Below, in pieces: positions 12,171 to 25,080 of a stretch of 64,000 bases of DNA (position 1 is the stretch's first letter; each line of letters opens with the position of its first letter). The translations under genes and the position numbers were made by a program. The stretch is from Tubulanus polymorphus (lineage: Eukaryota; Nemertea; Palaeonemertea; Tubulaniformes; Tubulanidae), in assembly GCF_964204645.1 (NCBI RefSeq), contig NC_134032.1:16058775-16122774 (forward strand), given 5' to 3'. The notes beneath the pieces are model-generated. The model ran no database searches and was not told the origin of the DNA. It saw only the letters and a list, made by a program, of their open reading frames with translations.

Positions 12171-12288
<118 letters not shown>

Positions 12289-12408
12289 TTAAACGTCTGA
12301 TTTACGTCGTCACCTAGCAGCCGCAACAATTACCGCTATTCTCCCGCCACAATTATATCTTTTCATTAAAATCTAATGATTATCAATGATTGTTGATTCA
12401 ATGATTTT

Positions 12409-12552
12409 ATGACAATCTCCCCGTCTGTCTCCGTCACTCTCCGTCTATCTCCGTCACTCTCCGTCTATCTCCGTCACTCTCCGTCACTCTCCGTCTGTCT
12501 CCGCCTGTTTCCGTCACTCTCCGGCTCTCTCCGTCACTCTCCGTCTCCGCTC
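12409..12552. repeat. CCGTC-based minisatellite
   Basis: Repeats of CTCCGTCACTCTCCGTCTAT with 12- and 18-bp spacing. Confidence 0.85.
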
Positions 12553-12744
12553 GGAGAAACGTACCTCCTCTGCGCTAACGCGGAATTTCTAAAATTCTTA
12601 GGGCAGCTCCTCAGAGCGATTTTAAAAGAATTTTAAAAGAGAACACGGTTCTCATTGGACAATTGACGCAGTCCTCACCAAAATATAAACTAAACATTTG
12701 CGCTGATAAAAACCCTTCGTGCAAAAATTCACAACAGCCAGAAA

Positions 12745-12880
12745 GCCTTAAGGCTTCGAACCCGGGACCTGCAACACGCCAGTCGAGCATGATAACCACT
12801 AGACCATAGTCCCGAGGCAATAGACTCGGATTGTAAGTTTGGCTGGTCAGCGTGGTGACTAACAATACCAGCTATATCAG
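12745..12880 (-). repeat. tRNA-derived SINE, second copy
   Basis: Minus strand: TGGTCTAGTGGTTA (12806-12793) and GGTTCGAAGCC (about 12761-12751), followed outward by the segment shared with the 5.4-kb copy (TTGTAAGTTTGGCTGGTCAG). The anticodon arm is not a good tRNA stem, which argues against a functional tRNA. Confidence 0.75.
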
Positions 12881-13245
12881 TATCTGCTGATATAGCACTA
12901 TATCTCATGTTCACGTCATCTCCGGACTAATATTGTCACAATGTGGAAAATAAAACATCATTTAACTATACAAACACGGTTTATCTGACTATAGATGAGG
13001 TCAATAGAATTGATTTCCCTATAGGGCAGTGACTTGTTCATTATATACTCAACAGCTAATTGATTCCGACTGTCAATCCCCAATATAGCCCCCACGGTAA
13101 ACTGTCACTTTAGTATATTACAGCATAGGTAGTTTAAGCATCCACTATGGCTATCAGGCAGTCAGTTAACAAATACAGCTATCAGGCAGTCAGTTAACAA
13201 ATACAGCCATCAGGCAGTCAGTTAACAAATATAGCCATCAGGCAG

Positions 13246-13592
<347 letters not shown>

Positions 13593-14783
13593 ATAGAGAG
13601 CGTCTAAGTCTATAATTTCACGCAGAGTCGCGACTGTGTCGTTAAACGTCACCGTTTGCGAGATGAATTAATCGATGACGGCGCAGACGATAAAATATTT
13701 CTTATGTTCGCGAGAAGAATAAAAAAAGGAAAAACGTCAGAAAATATCAGCGAAAATGATTGATGCTCGAATAACCACAATACCATACGACGACTTCCGG
13801 TGGCTGCCGCGCGCGGCGGTGAATACTAAATTGTTAATCGAAGCAGATGAAACGCCGAAGCGATATTAAATGCGTTTGATGAATGGGGCAGATCGAAATG
13901 GTTGATAAATTCATGGACTTTAATAGTTTAGCGCTGATTATTGATGATTATTGAAAATCTGGATCTATAGCAGTCGGGATTAACGTAAGACTAGTTTAAA
14001 CAAATCTGGTTTAAAATAATGATACCAAATTATCTGATTTATTTAATTGTAGTGGTTCGTTCCTACAAGTATTGAAAATAAACTAGAAATCTTTGAGAAG
14101 TTGAGCTCTTAGAAACTACTCACAAATAGTAGTCCTAGTCAGTATATTCAAAGCTGGGTTTCGGCCCCGGCCTAGTAAAGTCTAGTAATGAAAAACTGCC
14201 AATGAAGAGTGGACAGCGTCAAAAACCTTCTGCTTTCACTGGACGAGTTTTATTCGTCGTGTGACTGATAGAGAAACATATTGATGCAATTTTAATGAAA
14301 TATCATAAAGTCGTTCTGCGCGCTAATCCTTGAACTAAATCCCTTACCGAAATCCTTGACACGAAATCATGAAAATCGTTGCAGTAATTGGTCGTTAAAA
14401 ATCTATTCAAACATTTCAAACTCACGTGAGTAATTTGTTGCCGTTTACGAGATACTCAAATATTCTAAACGAAACCTTTTTAACTAATGAGCTCAAACTT
14501 TCATTCCATATATTCTTAGGCAAAATGTGTTTCAACTAACATAAAAATATGTGTGAAATATCGGCCAACATAGAAATGAATATAGACTATTCGCATTCAT
14601 TAACACAATTACACTGGAAATTTCAAAATGGATACTAAAGAAATTGGTGTTGAATGTTCTCTGGTCGTAGGCTAAACTAAAATAGGGGATACACAATCGT
14701 GAGAATAAAAATAAAGGGTTTTCTTCGAAAAAGCAGAAAGTCTTGAAAATCAGATCGGATATGGAAGATGATAATCAACTTAC
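13593..14783. other. Intron or intergenic, no exon supported
   Basis: AT-rich. A short minus-strand open stretch at about 13650-13590 (reads [18 protein letters not shown]) runs into the CT microsatellite without a donor and is not called as an exon. Confidence 0.35.
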
Positions 14784-15229
14784 CCTTGTGTGCAGCGATT
14801 CTTTTTCGTCCTGGCTGAACAAACCAAAACTATTCCGTCTGGCGAAACTAAACAGCGCTGCTTTCGCTGATTGTCTTTGTCCGGCAAAACCATTCTGTTG
14901 AGGTCTATCTGCAGCGCCACCACCGGCACCAGTCCCTGTCCCAGCTCCACCACCGGCACTAGGTGTCGCTGTTTCCAAATCCGACGGTTCACGCACGCGT
15001 TTTTGAAATCCAAAAATGGTGGGCGTTGGTGTTTTTGTCGACGTGGCAACCACCGGTGAGTCGGTGCCCGGTCCGGTGCCCGAGCCAGCGTCCGGGCCGG
15101 TTGCAACCGGATTCGGTCCATTTTTTGCCGACGCTGTCGTGCAAAATATAGCGTCTAGTTTTTCTTGATTACGAATGATTTCGTCAGTTTTTCTCCGCAA
15201 ATTTGTCGATGATGAGTTAACGGAGTTCG

Positions 15230-15268
<39 letters not shown>

Positions 15269-15473
15269 GCTGCTGTTCGTCTGAGGCGGATATCGAGCCC
15301 GATGAACTACGATCATCTATTTCGGTCTCGTCAGTGTTATTTTCGCTGCTATCCAGCGCGACACAGTCCGTACCGCCACCGCCGCCGCTAATACTGGTGG
15401 CGCCCCCACCGTAGTTAGGGTATCGTTCATCCGGGTATATCCGCGTTATGCAAGGCCGTCGAAACAACGATCG
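14784..15473 (-). CDS. Internal coding exon, poly-Q and Gly/Thr-rich, unrecognised gene
   Basis: A 690-bp open block (230 codons, phase 0 at both ends) bounded on the minus strand by a pyrimidine tract plus TTTTCCAG acceptor and an AGG|GTAAGT donor. It has no Met, so upstream coding sequence must exist. Order of features: an N-terminal segment reading RSLFRRPCITRIYPDERYPN, a Gly-rich patch, an acidic/Ser stretch, a Gln tract (about 12-13 CAG codons, plus-strand CTG at 15231-15275), a Ser/Asn linker, a Gly/Thr/Ala-rich low-complexity region, and a C-terminal basic segment with ARRNSFGLF that resembles a PKA or 14-3-3 site. Low complexity and phosphorylatable motifs suggest a disordered cytoplasmic or scaffold region. 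Its phase would allow splicing to the exon at 9715-9473, but that link is unproven. Confidence 0.6.
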
Positions 15474-16261
15474 CTGGAAAACAAAGCGACAATAAAAACT
15501 ATAATTGACACTAACAGCGAGATAGCGACGGTGCTTCCTCCACCCTCTCAAACTCGATACGTCCGATAGAAACAGTTCTGAGCGAATAATGTGTCTATCA
15601 CAGGGCGGGGTATGATATAACCGATCGCCGATAACCAATGGTTTATCTCAATATTTCATTTCAAAACCTCAATTTCAAGTATATCCCGAAATAACGATCG
15701 TGACCTGAGATCTCAATATCGTATATCGTTCGAATTAACGGTAACGCTATCAATAATTTTGAGATAATAGATGATATTCTCCAGCATCAGGCGCGGTCCG
15801 GTTCACGGTCTGTTACTACCGGGAACGCTGGCGTTAAACAGAATGTCAAAGTTCCTCCGTCTCCTGTTCGAACGCGTGTGGTGAACGCAACGCGAGTAAC
15901 GACGTCGGCGACGTTACTGCTTTTACGTTACGTTATTAAAGTATTTATGATCGATTCTCAATCGGACGCCGTTTCCTTAGTAACGCGTGAGAACCCCGAA
16001 AAAAGATCGGGTACTTTTGATTGTCGCCCGTATTATCCGCTAGATGGCGGAAGATGCACCTGTAACGTTTTAGACGACGAACTACATTTCATTTTTAAAA
16101 CTGTAAATTATTTACCGTATTCCGCGAAAGCTACCTAAATTCAAATACCTTTCGGAATCTTGATGTTTTAATAAATCAAACTTTTAAACTGGCTAAATTT
16201 ATCAAATTAGGTCTAGATGTATATAGATCCCTCCGGTAGTGTGTGTAAATAGTATGCTATA
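15474..16261. other. Intron or 5' flank of the poly-Q gene
   Basis: Contains a CpG-rich stretch at 15790-15930 with CGTTACG and AACGCG words. The plus-strand open frame at 15878-16138 has no family resemblance or splice support. Confidence 0.35.
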
Positions 16262-16395
16262 AATAACGTTTGTTATGTTTCAAAGTGTTTTTATCGACTG
16301 TTTTTGTAAATAATTGTAAATACTGTTTTTTCCTCCATGTACCATGTGAATGGTTGGAGTGTAATAAATATTCGTATTCGTATTCGCTGGTAAGG
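16262..16395 (+). repeat. LINE-like 3' tail
   Basis: Ends in TGGTTGGAGTGTAATAAATA followed by (TTCGTA)n. The same CCTCCA..GTAC...GGTTGGAGTG word order followed by a short tandem tail recurs at 39884-40035, typical of non-LTR retroelement 3' ends. No reverse transcriptase is present in this window. Confidence 0.5.
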
Positions 16396-16428
16396 ATGTC
16401 GTACAGGCGTTTAACACAATTGAATTAT

Positions 16429-16521
16429 CCTCGCTTGCCAGTGAGGTGTTCGTGAAGGTGTATCCGCGCTTACCGGTGCGAAACCAGCACGGGTTCAACA
16501 AACCAACCCTGGCAAGCGAGG
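16429..16521. mobile_element. F4 MITE-like element, 93 bp
   Basis: Bounded by inverted CCTCGCTTGCCAG and CTGGCAAGCGAGG. A second element with the same ends but a different interior is at 19169-19271. No obvious target-site duplication. Confidence 0.7.
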
Positions 16522-17308
16522 ACGCAGATTGGAGGAGAGTCGAAGTGGGATTCGACCCTGCCGGAGACTAGTGTAACGCGCGATACCTCTGTCCAGCGAT
16601 GCCACAGTCCCAGCTGTTCCTGAGTACTCGATCCTCACGATGCTGTTTGAAACACTTTCAACCAAATTCATCTTATGGTTAGATTTATAAATTTAGACCC
16701 CTCTAGTATTTTTCATCCATTACTCCGAGATTTTTGGACCGCGAGACTACTTGGTTATAATGTATGAAGGAACCGAGTTCTTTCTCTTGGTCACGTGTAT
16801 CTGATGACATGTGTCGCAGGGATGCCCTCTTGCACCCATCGCTGGTATGACAGTTCTCAGCCTGGTAACCTCTTCTCAGGAGCAAACTTTTTCGGAAGTC
16901 TTTTCGATCGGTTTTTTATTCACGATTATTTCGTAGGGCACGGGCTAGGGCCCACTCGTCACGTGTATTCCTGAAGGCCTTGTGAGACAAGGTGCACTCT
17001 TCGGGCAGGTTTAGACCCCTAGAGTTCTTAATTATAGAATGTTTTTAGTTGTAAGTGTTAATGCAGTTCAGATTGTTAATACATGTGGCGCGGAATACGT
17101 TAATAATGTTGTATCCGTTGTAGATTTCTATCAGACACGTGATGTCAAAAGCACGCTCCGAGTAGCAACTTCTGTGTGAAAAACAAGGTGGACACATCGC
17201 CGGTAGTTTTTGGAATTTATACGCATTCAATATCCTTTGGGGTAGGCGACCGGGTATATACACTCAAAATCAGCAAAGGACTCCCACCGCAGGATAATCT
17301 AAAGCCTA
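16522..17308. other. No gene seen
   Basis: Unique sequence without supported exons. It contains GCCTGG and ACACGTG words only. Confidence 0.35.
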
Positions 17309-17782
17309 TGGTGCACACCTTTGCGATTGATAGTATGATCGCTTCATCGTATGATCGCTTCATCGCATGATCGCTTCATCGTATGATCGCTTCATCGTAT
17401 GATCGCTTCATCGTATGATCGCTTCATCGCATGATCGCTTCATCGTATGATCGCTTCATCGTATGATCGCTTCATCGTATGATCGCTTCATCGTATGATC
17501 GCTTCATCGCATGATCGCTTCATCGTATGATCGCTTCATCGTATGATCGCTTCATCGTATGATCGCTTCATCGCATGATCGCTTCATCGTATGATCGCTT
17601 CATCGTTAAGGTATGCGGTCTAGCATCCGGAGCCGATTTCATCGCAACAAATCAAACATGTTCGATATTTTCGCATGCGATTTTTTACCGTGCGATAAAA
17701 ATGGCAAAGGTGTGCGGCGATGATGCAATTTTCAGCGTGTCAGAATTGTATCTGACCCGTTGATCGCAAAGGTGTGCGCCCG
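17309..17782. mobile_element. TIR-bounded element with internal 16-bp tandem array
   Basis: Outer inverted repeats GCACACCTTTGCGAT (about 17313) and ATCGCAAAGGTGTGC (about 17763) enclose about 17 copies of ATGATCGCTTCATCGT (17331-17607) and an AT-rich 3' half. The layout resembles a non-autonomous DNA transposon with an expanded subterminal repeat. Confidence 0.6.
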
Positions 17783-18908
17783 AGGACAGAGGAGTACAGA
17801 GGGTACGGATGTTTTCGTGAAAAGGCGCATGAGAGTTCCCAGTCACGTTCCCGGAGGTCATAATGCAAAGCAGAGTACATTTAGTTGTATAATTCCTAAT
17901 TAACTGTGAATCATTGCCCCAATTATCACGAGAGTAAACTTTCTGGAAGTGTTAATATTTCAAATTGATGCCGGAATATTGTTTAATTCAGTAGGATTCA
18001 GTAGATTTGTTAAATATGTTTGAGACACGTGAAAATATTCCACGTTTTTCAATACTCACTGACTACAGAGCGCAGGGTCGGCACAAAAACTGATCAGAAG
18101 ATGGGGCCCTACCACAGAAAATCTATACAGTAAATAAGGCATGATTTGATTGGTCCCTACTTCTGGATTCCGGAATTCTCTTCTGGCGCGTATTGTTGCG
18201 ACCAGATCGACCTATTCGGGAATAATGTATTATGTATGTAGTTTAGACCTCACAGGCGGTCGGTAGAAAGTAGGTTAAAATTACACCTCAAGCGCAATAC
18301 ACAAACGTTCATTTTTTATTATCTAGAGTTTTAATGTTTTCAGATTTAAGTCGAGTTAAGAAAAATTTAATCCCAACACATGACCTAAAAAAAAGTTCTT
18401 GTTTTCCGATCCTTTCTGGCCGCGGACTTCAGAGTTACATGGCCCTAAAACAGGACGGTATGACGCAGCCCGTGAGTATAGTGATTGCCTATTCGATCAG
18501 ATCGATATTCGATCGATGATTGTATTGATTTGGTTTAAAGGTCGTTTGGTGAAGCAGTAATCATTGAATGAACCGCATATATATCCACACGACTCTCTCA
18601 CTGTCTGCGCACCACCGAGCTCTCTCTCTGCGGGGCGCTGATCATTTTTCTTTAAGTGAATTGGATTCTAGATTGTGTGTGTGTCGATCGAATAGGCGGC
18701 CGCCTGTGCGATTATATTGCGTGCTCTGATTTGATTGACTGATGCAATTTATATAGCGTCAAACGCCGTAGTGAGTCGTTTAAATCATCATTAATAGATT
18801 AGTGTTCGACTTCGGTCGGTGACCCAGAAAAACGCGTCCATCACCAGACGACTCCCTCGTGATGCTGCTGCTGCGCGGCATCATGTTGCGCTACGGTATC
18901 AAAAACGA
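17783..18908. other. No gene supported
   Basis: Contains a CATATATATCC TATA-like word at 18576 followed by pyrimidine-rich sequence, which could be a plus-strand promoter, but no coding exon could be attached to it. Confidence 0.3.
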
Positions 18909-19054
18909 GCACCTGGGGTCGGTTGCATAGTCATGGCTTAGACTTAAGACCAGTCTAAGACCAACTTAGTTCTATAGCCAATCTAACAACTTAGAACCAG
19001 TCTTAAGATTTAAGACCACTTTTTGACTTAAGTCACGACTGTGCAACTGGCCCC
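18909..19054. repeat. F2 foldback element
   Basis: About 140 bp. Arms GCATAGTCATGGCTTAGACT and AAGTCACGACTGTGCAACTG; interior CTTAGTTCTATAGCC. Same family as 34629-34776, 35232-35514, 47284-47435 and 62845-63018. Confidence 0.9.
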
Positions 19055-19168
19055 TGGTTTTTAGAGCATCCATCGGTGACCTCCACATTGCTGGGAAGGT
19101 CAAAGTCTCATTAGCTCACGTGACAGCCCAGTCACACGTCGAAAATGATTCGTACCGATCCCAACAAA

Positions 19169-19271
19169 CCTCGCTTGCCAGGGGGTAGGGGATGGTGGGT
19201 GGATTGTAACTATTTACAATTTCCCGTCAAAGTTCACGTCCTCGCCTCAAACCCGGCCCTGGCAAGCGAGG
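19169..19271. mobile_element. F4 MITE-like element, 103 bp
   Basis: Inverted termini CCTCGCTTGCCAGGG and CCCTGGCAAGCGAGG, 15 bp perfect. Confidence 0.75.
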
Positions 19272-19747
19272 ACAGACTCGCGAGTTCCTGTGCGCGTGAC
19301 TGGATTGTCACGAGGGCCGCTGCTCATAGCACTTCCGGAAAATGGTCACGTGATCGTCAGTCGCGAGCTACCGCACACGTAGAGCCACGTGACTGTAGAC
19401 AAAACGGCGTGGAATTAGAAATCGTTATCGGATTGTTTCGTATTGATTTTTACTCACCGGACTGTTTGTGTTTTCCATTTAGTTAATTCCATGTTCGACG
19501 TATAGGGAATGTATGCGGTCGTATCGAGTCCTCACCAGCCTCACCTTAAAAACACCACCGCAAAAAAATAATTCATATAACCAGCTCTTGGGACCCGGGG
19601 GTTTCAACTGAGTGAGGAGGTGGCTGGTCTGAACGCGTTAACCAGCGGAACCAGGTTCAAATCAATACCATACTCAAATACTGGGTACCGTGGTGATTGA
19701 GTCAGTCGACTTGTCGATACAACGTTAATCTAAGTCCCGTAGAACCT

Positions 19748-19852
19748 ACACAACACTGTGGAAAACCTGGTCCAGACACCTACACTGTGGAGAACCTGGT
19801 CCAAACACCCGCACTGTGGAAAACCTGGTCCAGACACCTATACTGTGGAATA
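19748..19852. repeat. About 29-bp tandem repeat, four copies
   Basis: Copies of ACACTGTGGAAAACCTGGTC plus CAGACACCT. Confidence 0.85.
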
Positions 19853-20765
19853 TGTGGAACTGGGTTCTCTGAGTCAGATTAAGCGCCTACAACACAACAC
19901 AGAGCTCTGTGGTTCCACCGCCGATCACTCTGTTTGTAATATCTCATCATCGAAATTCAGTAAATCCATTCATTGAATTTTTTTCCGCAAAATAAAATAA
20001 TTGATTATTTGAATAACGTCGTTTAACGGTTTTCTCACTGTTTAGTATCGGGAGGGCCGCGCACTCAGAGGTACAGGTGCTAGAGTAAGAGAGAGGGGGA
20101 GAGTATCGCGATGTATTAATTAAGTTTTAATTAGCTACGATTATTGATTGTGACTCGCGCGCTCTCGCATCGCAATAGGTGAATACAACTAGAAGCATGA
20201 CTTTCAATAATTGATGAATTGTATTGATAAACGACCGACACTGAGTAATTAAATCATGCAGTTCTGACACCCATCCAGATACACTGCGTCGTATCAACAC
20301 TATCACTCCGCTGGGTGCAGTGCGAGCGACTACCTGTTGCACCGCCACCATTAATCACCACTATGACGTCATCACTGATGTTATATAGTTTGAAGTGACA
20401 TCATAAGATTCCCTATAATTGATATTTACCCTTCCGGAAACTTCTCTGTAAAATCCTCATATGACATCACAAAATTGCCTCTGGATCCTCCGAGCACGGG
20501 TACCGTAAATCCCCCTATGACATCATCAGATTCCATATTGAGACCCTTCCATTAAGATGGCCGCCTCCATAAAATCACTATGGCATCATTAATCACCATG
20601 GCGCCCGCGCGATACAATACATTTATTTAATTTTAAAGTTAATCTATTTATTATTATGCAAATTTATGACGTCATCAATATGGTGGATACGGGTAATTGA
20701 TTTATTATGGAGAACGGTGGCCATTATGGATTCCTTTCCGTGTCAGACAGGTAGACGGGTCTGAT
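19853..20765. other. No gene supported
   Basis: Several CCCCTATGACATCA words (20509, 20398 region) recur here and elsewhere in the window, indicating a dispersed short repeat. No exon was identified. Confidence 0.35.
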
Positions 20766-20945
20766 ATACTCATACACCTAACACTATAATCGGCGACCCT
20801 ACCCCTAACACTTCTATCGGTGGCCCTACACCTAACATTTCTATCAGCGGCCCTACACCTAACATTACTATCGGCCCTACACCTAACATTTCTATCGGTG
20901 GCCCTACCCCTAACATTTCTATCGGCCCTACCCCTAACATTACTA
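20766..20945. repeat. 24-30 bp degenerate tandem repeat
   Basis: About seven copies of GGCCCTACACCTAACATTTC plus TATC(GGT). Confidence 0.85.
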
Positions 20946-21293
20946 TTTCAGTTTCAGTTTACCTTATTTACGCCACAAGTAGTTATGATAACATTGCGCA
21001 GAGCACACAAAAAATAACACAGAAATTAAAGCATATTGCTACACCTACGATTTGCCCAGCACTACCTGCCCTTGTTTCTATTGATCGAATATATCAGTAG
21101 GATCGAATACGTTTGAGGATATGTGTTGTTTTGTCCTCACGATGAAGTGGAAATTTGAAACCTCGGAAAAACGAAAATACAATTGCCTTTATTTTCCACT
21201 CCGCGCTACAACAGTCGATATAGACACGAGTGCCGTTAAATATGACACCCTCCCCCTCTCCTCCCCTCCCCTCCCCCTACCCCCTCTCCCCTG

Positions 21294-21440
<147 letters not shown>

Positions 21441-21937
21441 ATATACTCTTCACTTGAAAAATGAATATTTGATTAAGAATGCGCGCCACTGCTAACAGTT
21501 GTGTTTAAAGTAAAAACGTTTGAATTGCTCTCAGTCAAACCCTGCAGCGGCAGCGGTGGAGTAGCGTTGATTATTAATATCATACGTTTACGTTATTGAC
21601 GTTATATAAACGATACGTTACAGCCGTTGTAGCGTTACAATTATTGTGACGTCATCGTCACCGACCGTTTAAAAACGTGGGTCATAGTTAAAGTAACGTG
21701 ACTGGGGTCGAACCCGGGTGATCCGTATCGGCCGCCGCCTTCATTCACCTCTTATGACATCATCGAATTGTCTAGTGACCTCATAACGGTGATTCCATTT
21801 TAGATCGTTGTTTTGGAGAGTAGCGATAGTGATGTCATAGGGGGATTTCAAAGAATAACAAAAATGTTCAACTCTTCAAAAACGGGAGTATATTACGACG
21901 TAACTATATGATATCCGAAGGAAGGAACCGTTCTGAC
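21441..21937. other. No gene seen
   Basis: Unique sequence with dispersed GTGACGTCATCG and TATGACATCATCG words. No exon support. Confidence 0.35.
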
Positions 21938-22530
21938 GGAGAGACCAGCAGCAGCAGCAGCAGCACCAGCAACAGCAGCAGCAGCAGCAGCAGCAGCTGC
22001 TGCAGTAACAGCACCACCAATATTAGCACCAGCTGCACCACCGCCAATAGCACCAGTAGCACCACCACCACCACCAATAGCACCACCACCACCACCACCA
22101 CCACCAGTAGCACTCTACCAGTAGCACCACCACCAGTAGCACCACCACCAGTAGCACCACTACCAGTAGCACCACTACCACCACCAATAGCACCACCACC
22201 AAAAGCACCACCACCACCACCACCACCACCACCACCACCAGTAGCACTCTACCAGTAGCACCACCACCAGTAGCACCACTACCACCACCAATAGCACCAC
22301 CACCACCACCACCACCACCACCAGTACCACTCTACCAGTAGCACCACCACCAGTAGCACCACTACCACCACCAATAGCACCACCACCAATAGCACCACCA
22401 CCAATAGCACCACCACCAATAGCACCACCACCACCACCACCAACACCACCAGTAGCACCACTACCAGTAGCACCACCACCAGTAGCACCACCACCAGTAG
22501 CACCACCACCACCACCGCCACCAGTAGTAC
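21938..22530. repeat. (CAN)n compound trinucleotide array
   Basis: About 600 bp of CAC, CAG and CAA triplets including blocks such as CACCACCAGTAG. Frames on both strands are open by composition only; no flanking splice sites in a consistent frame. Confidence 0.9.
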
Positions 22531-22779
22531 GCATCACCTTTAGAGAGAGTTTAATACTGGTTATCACGTTTTTCACGTTTGAAACTATGAGCGGGAAACT
22601 GTATCCGGTATTCTGAACCAAAATTAGAATATTTCCCTCAATTGTCACTTATTAAGAAACGCGCTAAAAGAATCATTTACTATTTGTTTATTGTGGTAAC
22701 GGTAAATTTGTTGCTATGGCGAATAAACTTATTATCGAACATCTACATAACAGAGTGGTGACCTCAAAATGACACTTCA

Positions 22780-23412
22780 GCATTTCTGAAACCAGTTCCA
22801 CATTTCTGGACTCAGTTCCACAGTTCTAGACTCAGATCCACAGTTCTGGACTCAGTTCCACAGTTCTGGATCCAGTTCCACAGTTCTGGACTCAGTTACA
22901 CAGTTCTGGGCTCAGATCCACAGTTCTGGACTCAGATCCACAGTTCTGGACTCAGTTACACAGTTCTGGGCTCAGTTCCACAGTTCTGGAATCAGTTCCA
23001 CGATTCTGGACTCAGTTCCACAGTTCTGGACTCAGATCCACAGTTCTGGACTCAGATCCACAGTTCTGGAATCAGTTCCACAGTTCTGGACTCAGTTACA
23101 CAGTTCTGGGCTCAGTTCCACAGTTCTGGACTCAGATCCACAGTTCTGGACTCAGTTCCACAGTTCTGGACTCAGTTACACAGTTCTGGACTCAGTTCCA
23201 CAGTTCTGGACTCAGTTCCACAGTTCTGGACTCAGTTCCACAGTTCTGGACTCAGTTCCACAGTTCTGGACTCAGTTCCACAGTTCTGGGCTCAGTTCCA
23301 CAGTTCTAGAATCAGTTACACAGTTCTGGACTCAGTTACACAGTTCTGGACTCAGTTCCACAGTTCTGAACTCAGTTCCAAACTTCTGGACTCAGTTCCA
23401 CAGTTCTGCATT
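22780..23412 (+). repeat. 20-bp minisatellite (ctcagt variant), about 31 copies
   Basis: Unit CAGTTCTGGACTCAGTTCCA. Same family and orientation as 23937-24200 and 46000-46690. The unit matches the terminal 20 bp of the F1 hairpin. Confidence 0.95.
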
Positions 23413-23512
23413 CAGTCGTGATTTAAGAATTGACCGAAAGGTTACCTAATCGAAAAACGGACTAATTTCAACCAATTTTATTTGATATCTAAAGCCACTT
23501 ACCTCTCCACGA

Positions 23513-23668
23513 ATTCGGTCCGGTCGAATATGTTTCCGAAAGTATTTTCCACTACCGAGGAATGAGGAGTGTTGCGCGGCCGCGAAGCCTCGCTTTTATC
23601 AATCAGATGTAACAGCGGAAAGTAAAACTGTGATTGGTGAAAACACAACAACCAGAGTCCATATATAC
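23513..23668 (-). promoter_or_regulatory. TATA promoter and candidate first exon
   Basis: On the minus strand a TATATAT box (23667-23661) lies upstream of a stretch ending in a strong donor GAGAG|GTAAGTGG (exon end 23513). A CACCAATCAC word lies between. No ATG-initiated frame reaches the donor, so this is most simply a 5'UTR exon of a minus-strand gene, possibly the gene containing the poly-Q exon 8 kb downstream. The link is inference. Confidence 0.4.
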
Positions 23669-23936
23669 TGCGAGTCCCATTCACCCGATTTTAGTGATAT
23701 CTAGACCCGTTAAATAGTTTGATGAAGAGGTATCCGAAGTGGTCGACTGACTGCCTCTCACTCGGGCTGGTAGTTACAGTCTCGTGTTGTCGTTCTCTCT
23801 CTCTCGCTCTCTGTATATAATTAAGTGTTGTGTGTATTCGTTTATTATTGATTGAATGGGATTTTAATTTCGCGCGGGAGCATCCGCAAAAATTACACGC
23901 TAGCGAATTGATATATCAGACTTAAATAGTTCCCCA

Positions 23937-24200
23937 AAATCCAGTTCCACAGTTCTGGAGCAAGTTCCACAGTTTTGAACCCAGTTCCACAGTTCTGAAC
24001 CCAGTTCCACAGTTCTGAACCCAGGCTCACAGTTCTGAACCCAGTTCCACAGTTCTGAACCCAGTTCCACAGTTATGAACCCAGGCCCACAATTCTGAAC
24101 CCAGGCCCACAGTTCTGAACCCAGGCCCACAGTTCTGAACCCAGGCCCACTGTTCTGAACCCAAGCCCACAGTTCTGAACCCAGTTCCGCAGTTCTGGGT
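23937..24200 (+). repeat. 20-bp minisatellite (aaccca variant)
   Basis: About 13 copies of CAGTTCTGAACCCAGTTCCA and the CAGGCCCA sub-variant. Confidence 0.95.
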
Positions 24201-25080
24201 TCACAATGTTGTCAGTTAAGAGTTAATTCACTTCCTCCAATATTAACATAGATTTAACGTAACTGCATGGATGCAGTAATTAAGCCGTTTTAATTGTCGT
24301 TTTAATTGTTGTCAACGGTGACGACGTGACACGAGGCTGGAAAACATCAATCAACAAACAACGTGAACTCTGATTGGTTTCTGATTGTTGGGGACATTTT
24401 GACAGATCGAAATTCACAAACACCGATTTTTAACAACGACAAACTAATTAACAAAATTTTCGTAATTTCCAATCAACGATTCTCTAATTGAAAATATTAC
24501 TAATAAATTATTTGAAATAGATTATTTTGAAGGAAAACGTATTGTACGCAATTACAAAGATTGGAAATAAACGAATTAAAATGTAGGGTCAAATTTGACC
24601 AATACAACGTTACTGTGGTGCCAGGTCCTTATAGGTCATCTATAGAACATAAACACTTCTAATTCGTGTTGTTAAGATGATATAAAATCCAATGATAAGA
24701 ATAGAAAATCGTTCTTATTGCTAACGAAAATTTTCTTTAAAAAGTAAAGTTTTAGAATGAGATTTAAAATTATCGACGTCATTTCAGTTCCGAAGAGGTG
24801 GATTTGTTCAATGATTGAGGACGAGAGCAGCGTGTTTTCAGAGGAATAAATATTTCACGAATAAACGAGTATCAGTTTAAGAGTAGTTTGATGTCAGAGC
24901 GGTGAATACTGCTCCACGCACAGCATTGTATTTACTCAGTATATAGATTGTAATATAAACACAGCGCGCTCTTGGTTTATCGGGGCCGGGCCTCGAAACC
25001 GTCACAGAAAAATCTAAAGAGAATCCTACAATAATAACGATAAAATGATATTAAGTCCGAAAATGGTTCCTTTAACTTAA
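24201..25080. other. No gene seen
   Basis: AT-rich, no exon support on either strand. Confidence 0.4.

Noticed and set aside
12745-12880. tRNA gene
   Set aside because: A and B boxes are present but the anticodon stem does not pair and the same head plus flanking sequence recurs at 5.4 kb, so it is a SINE.
19145-19486. 113-codon plus-strand open frame
   Set aside because: Overlaps an F4 MITE and shows no protein-like pattern or splice support.
21904-22648. Poly-Val, poly-Thr/Ser or Gly-rich proteins
   Set aside because: Composition of a CAN trinucleotide array; every frame is open and none has splice borders.
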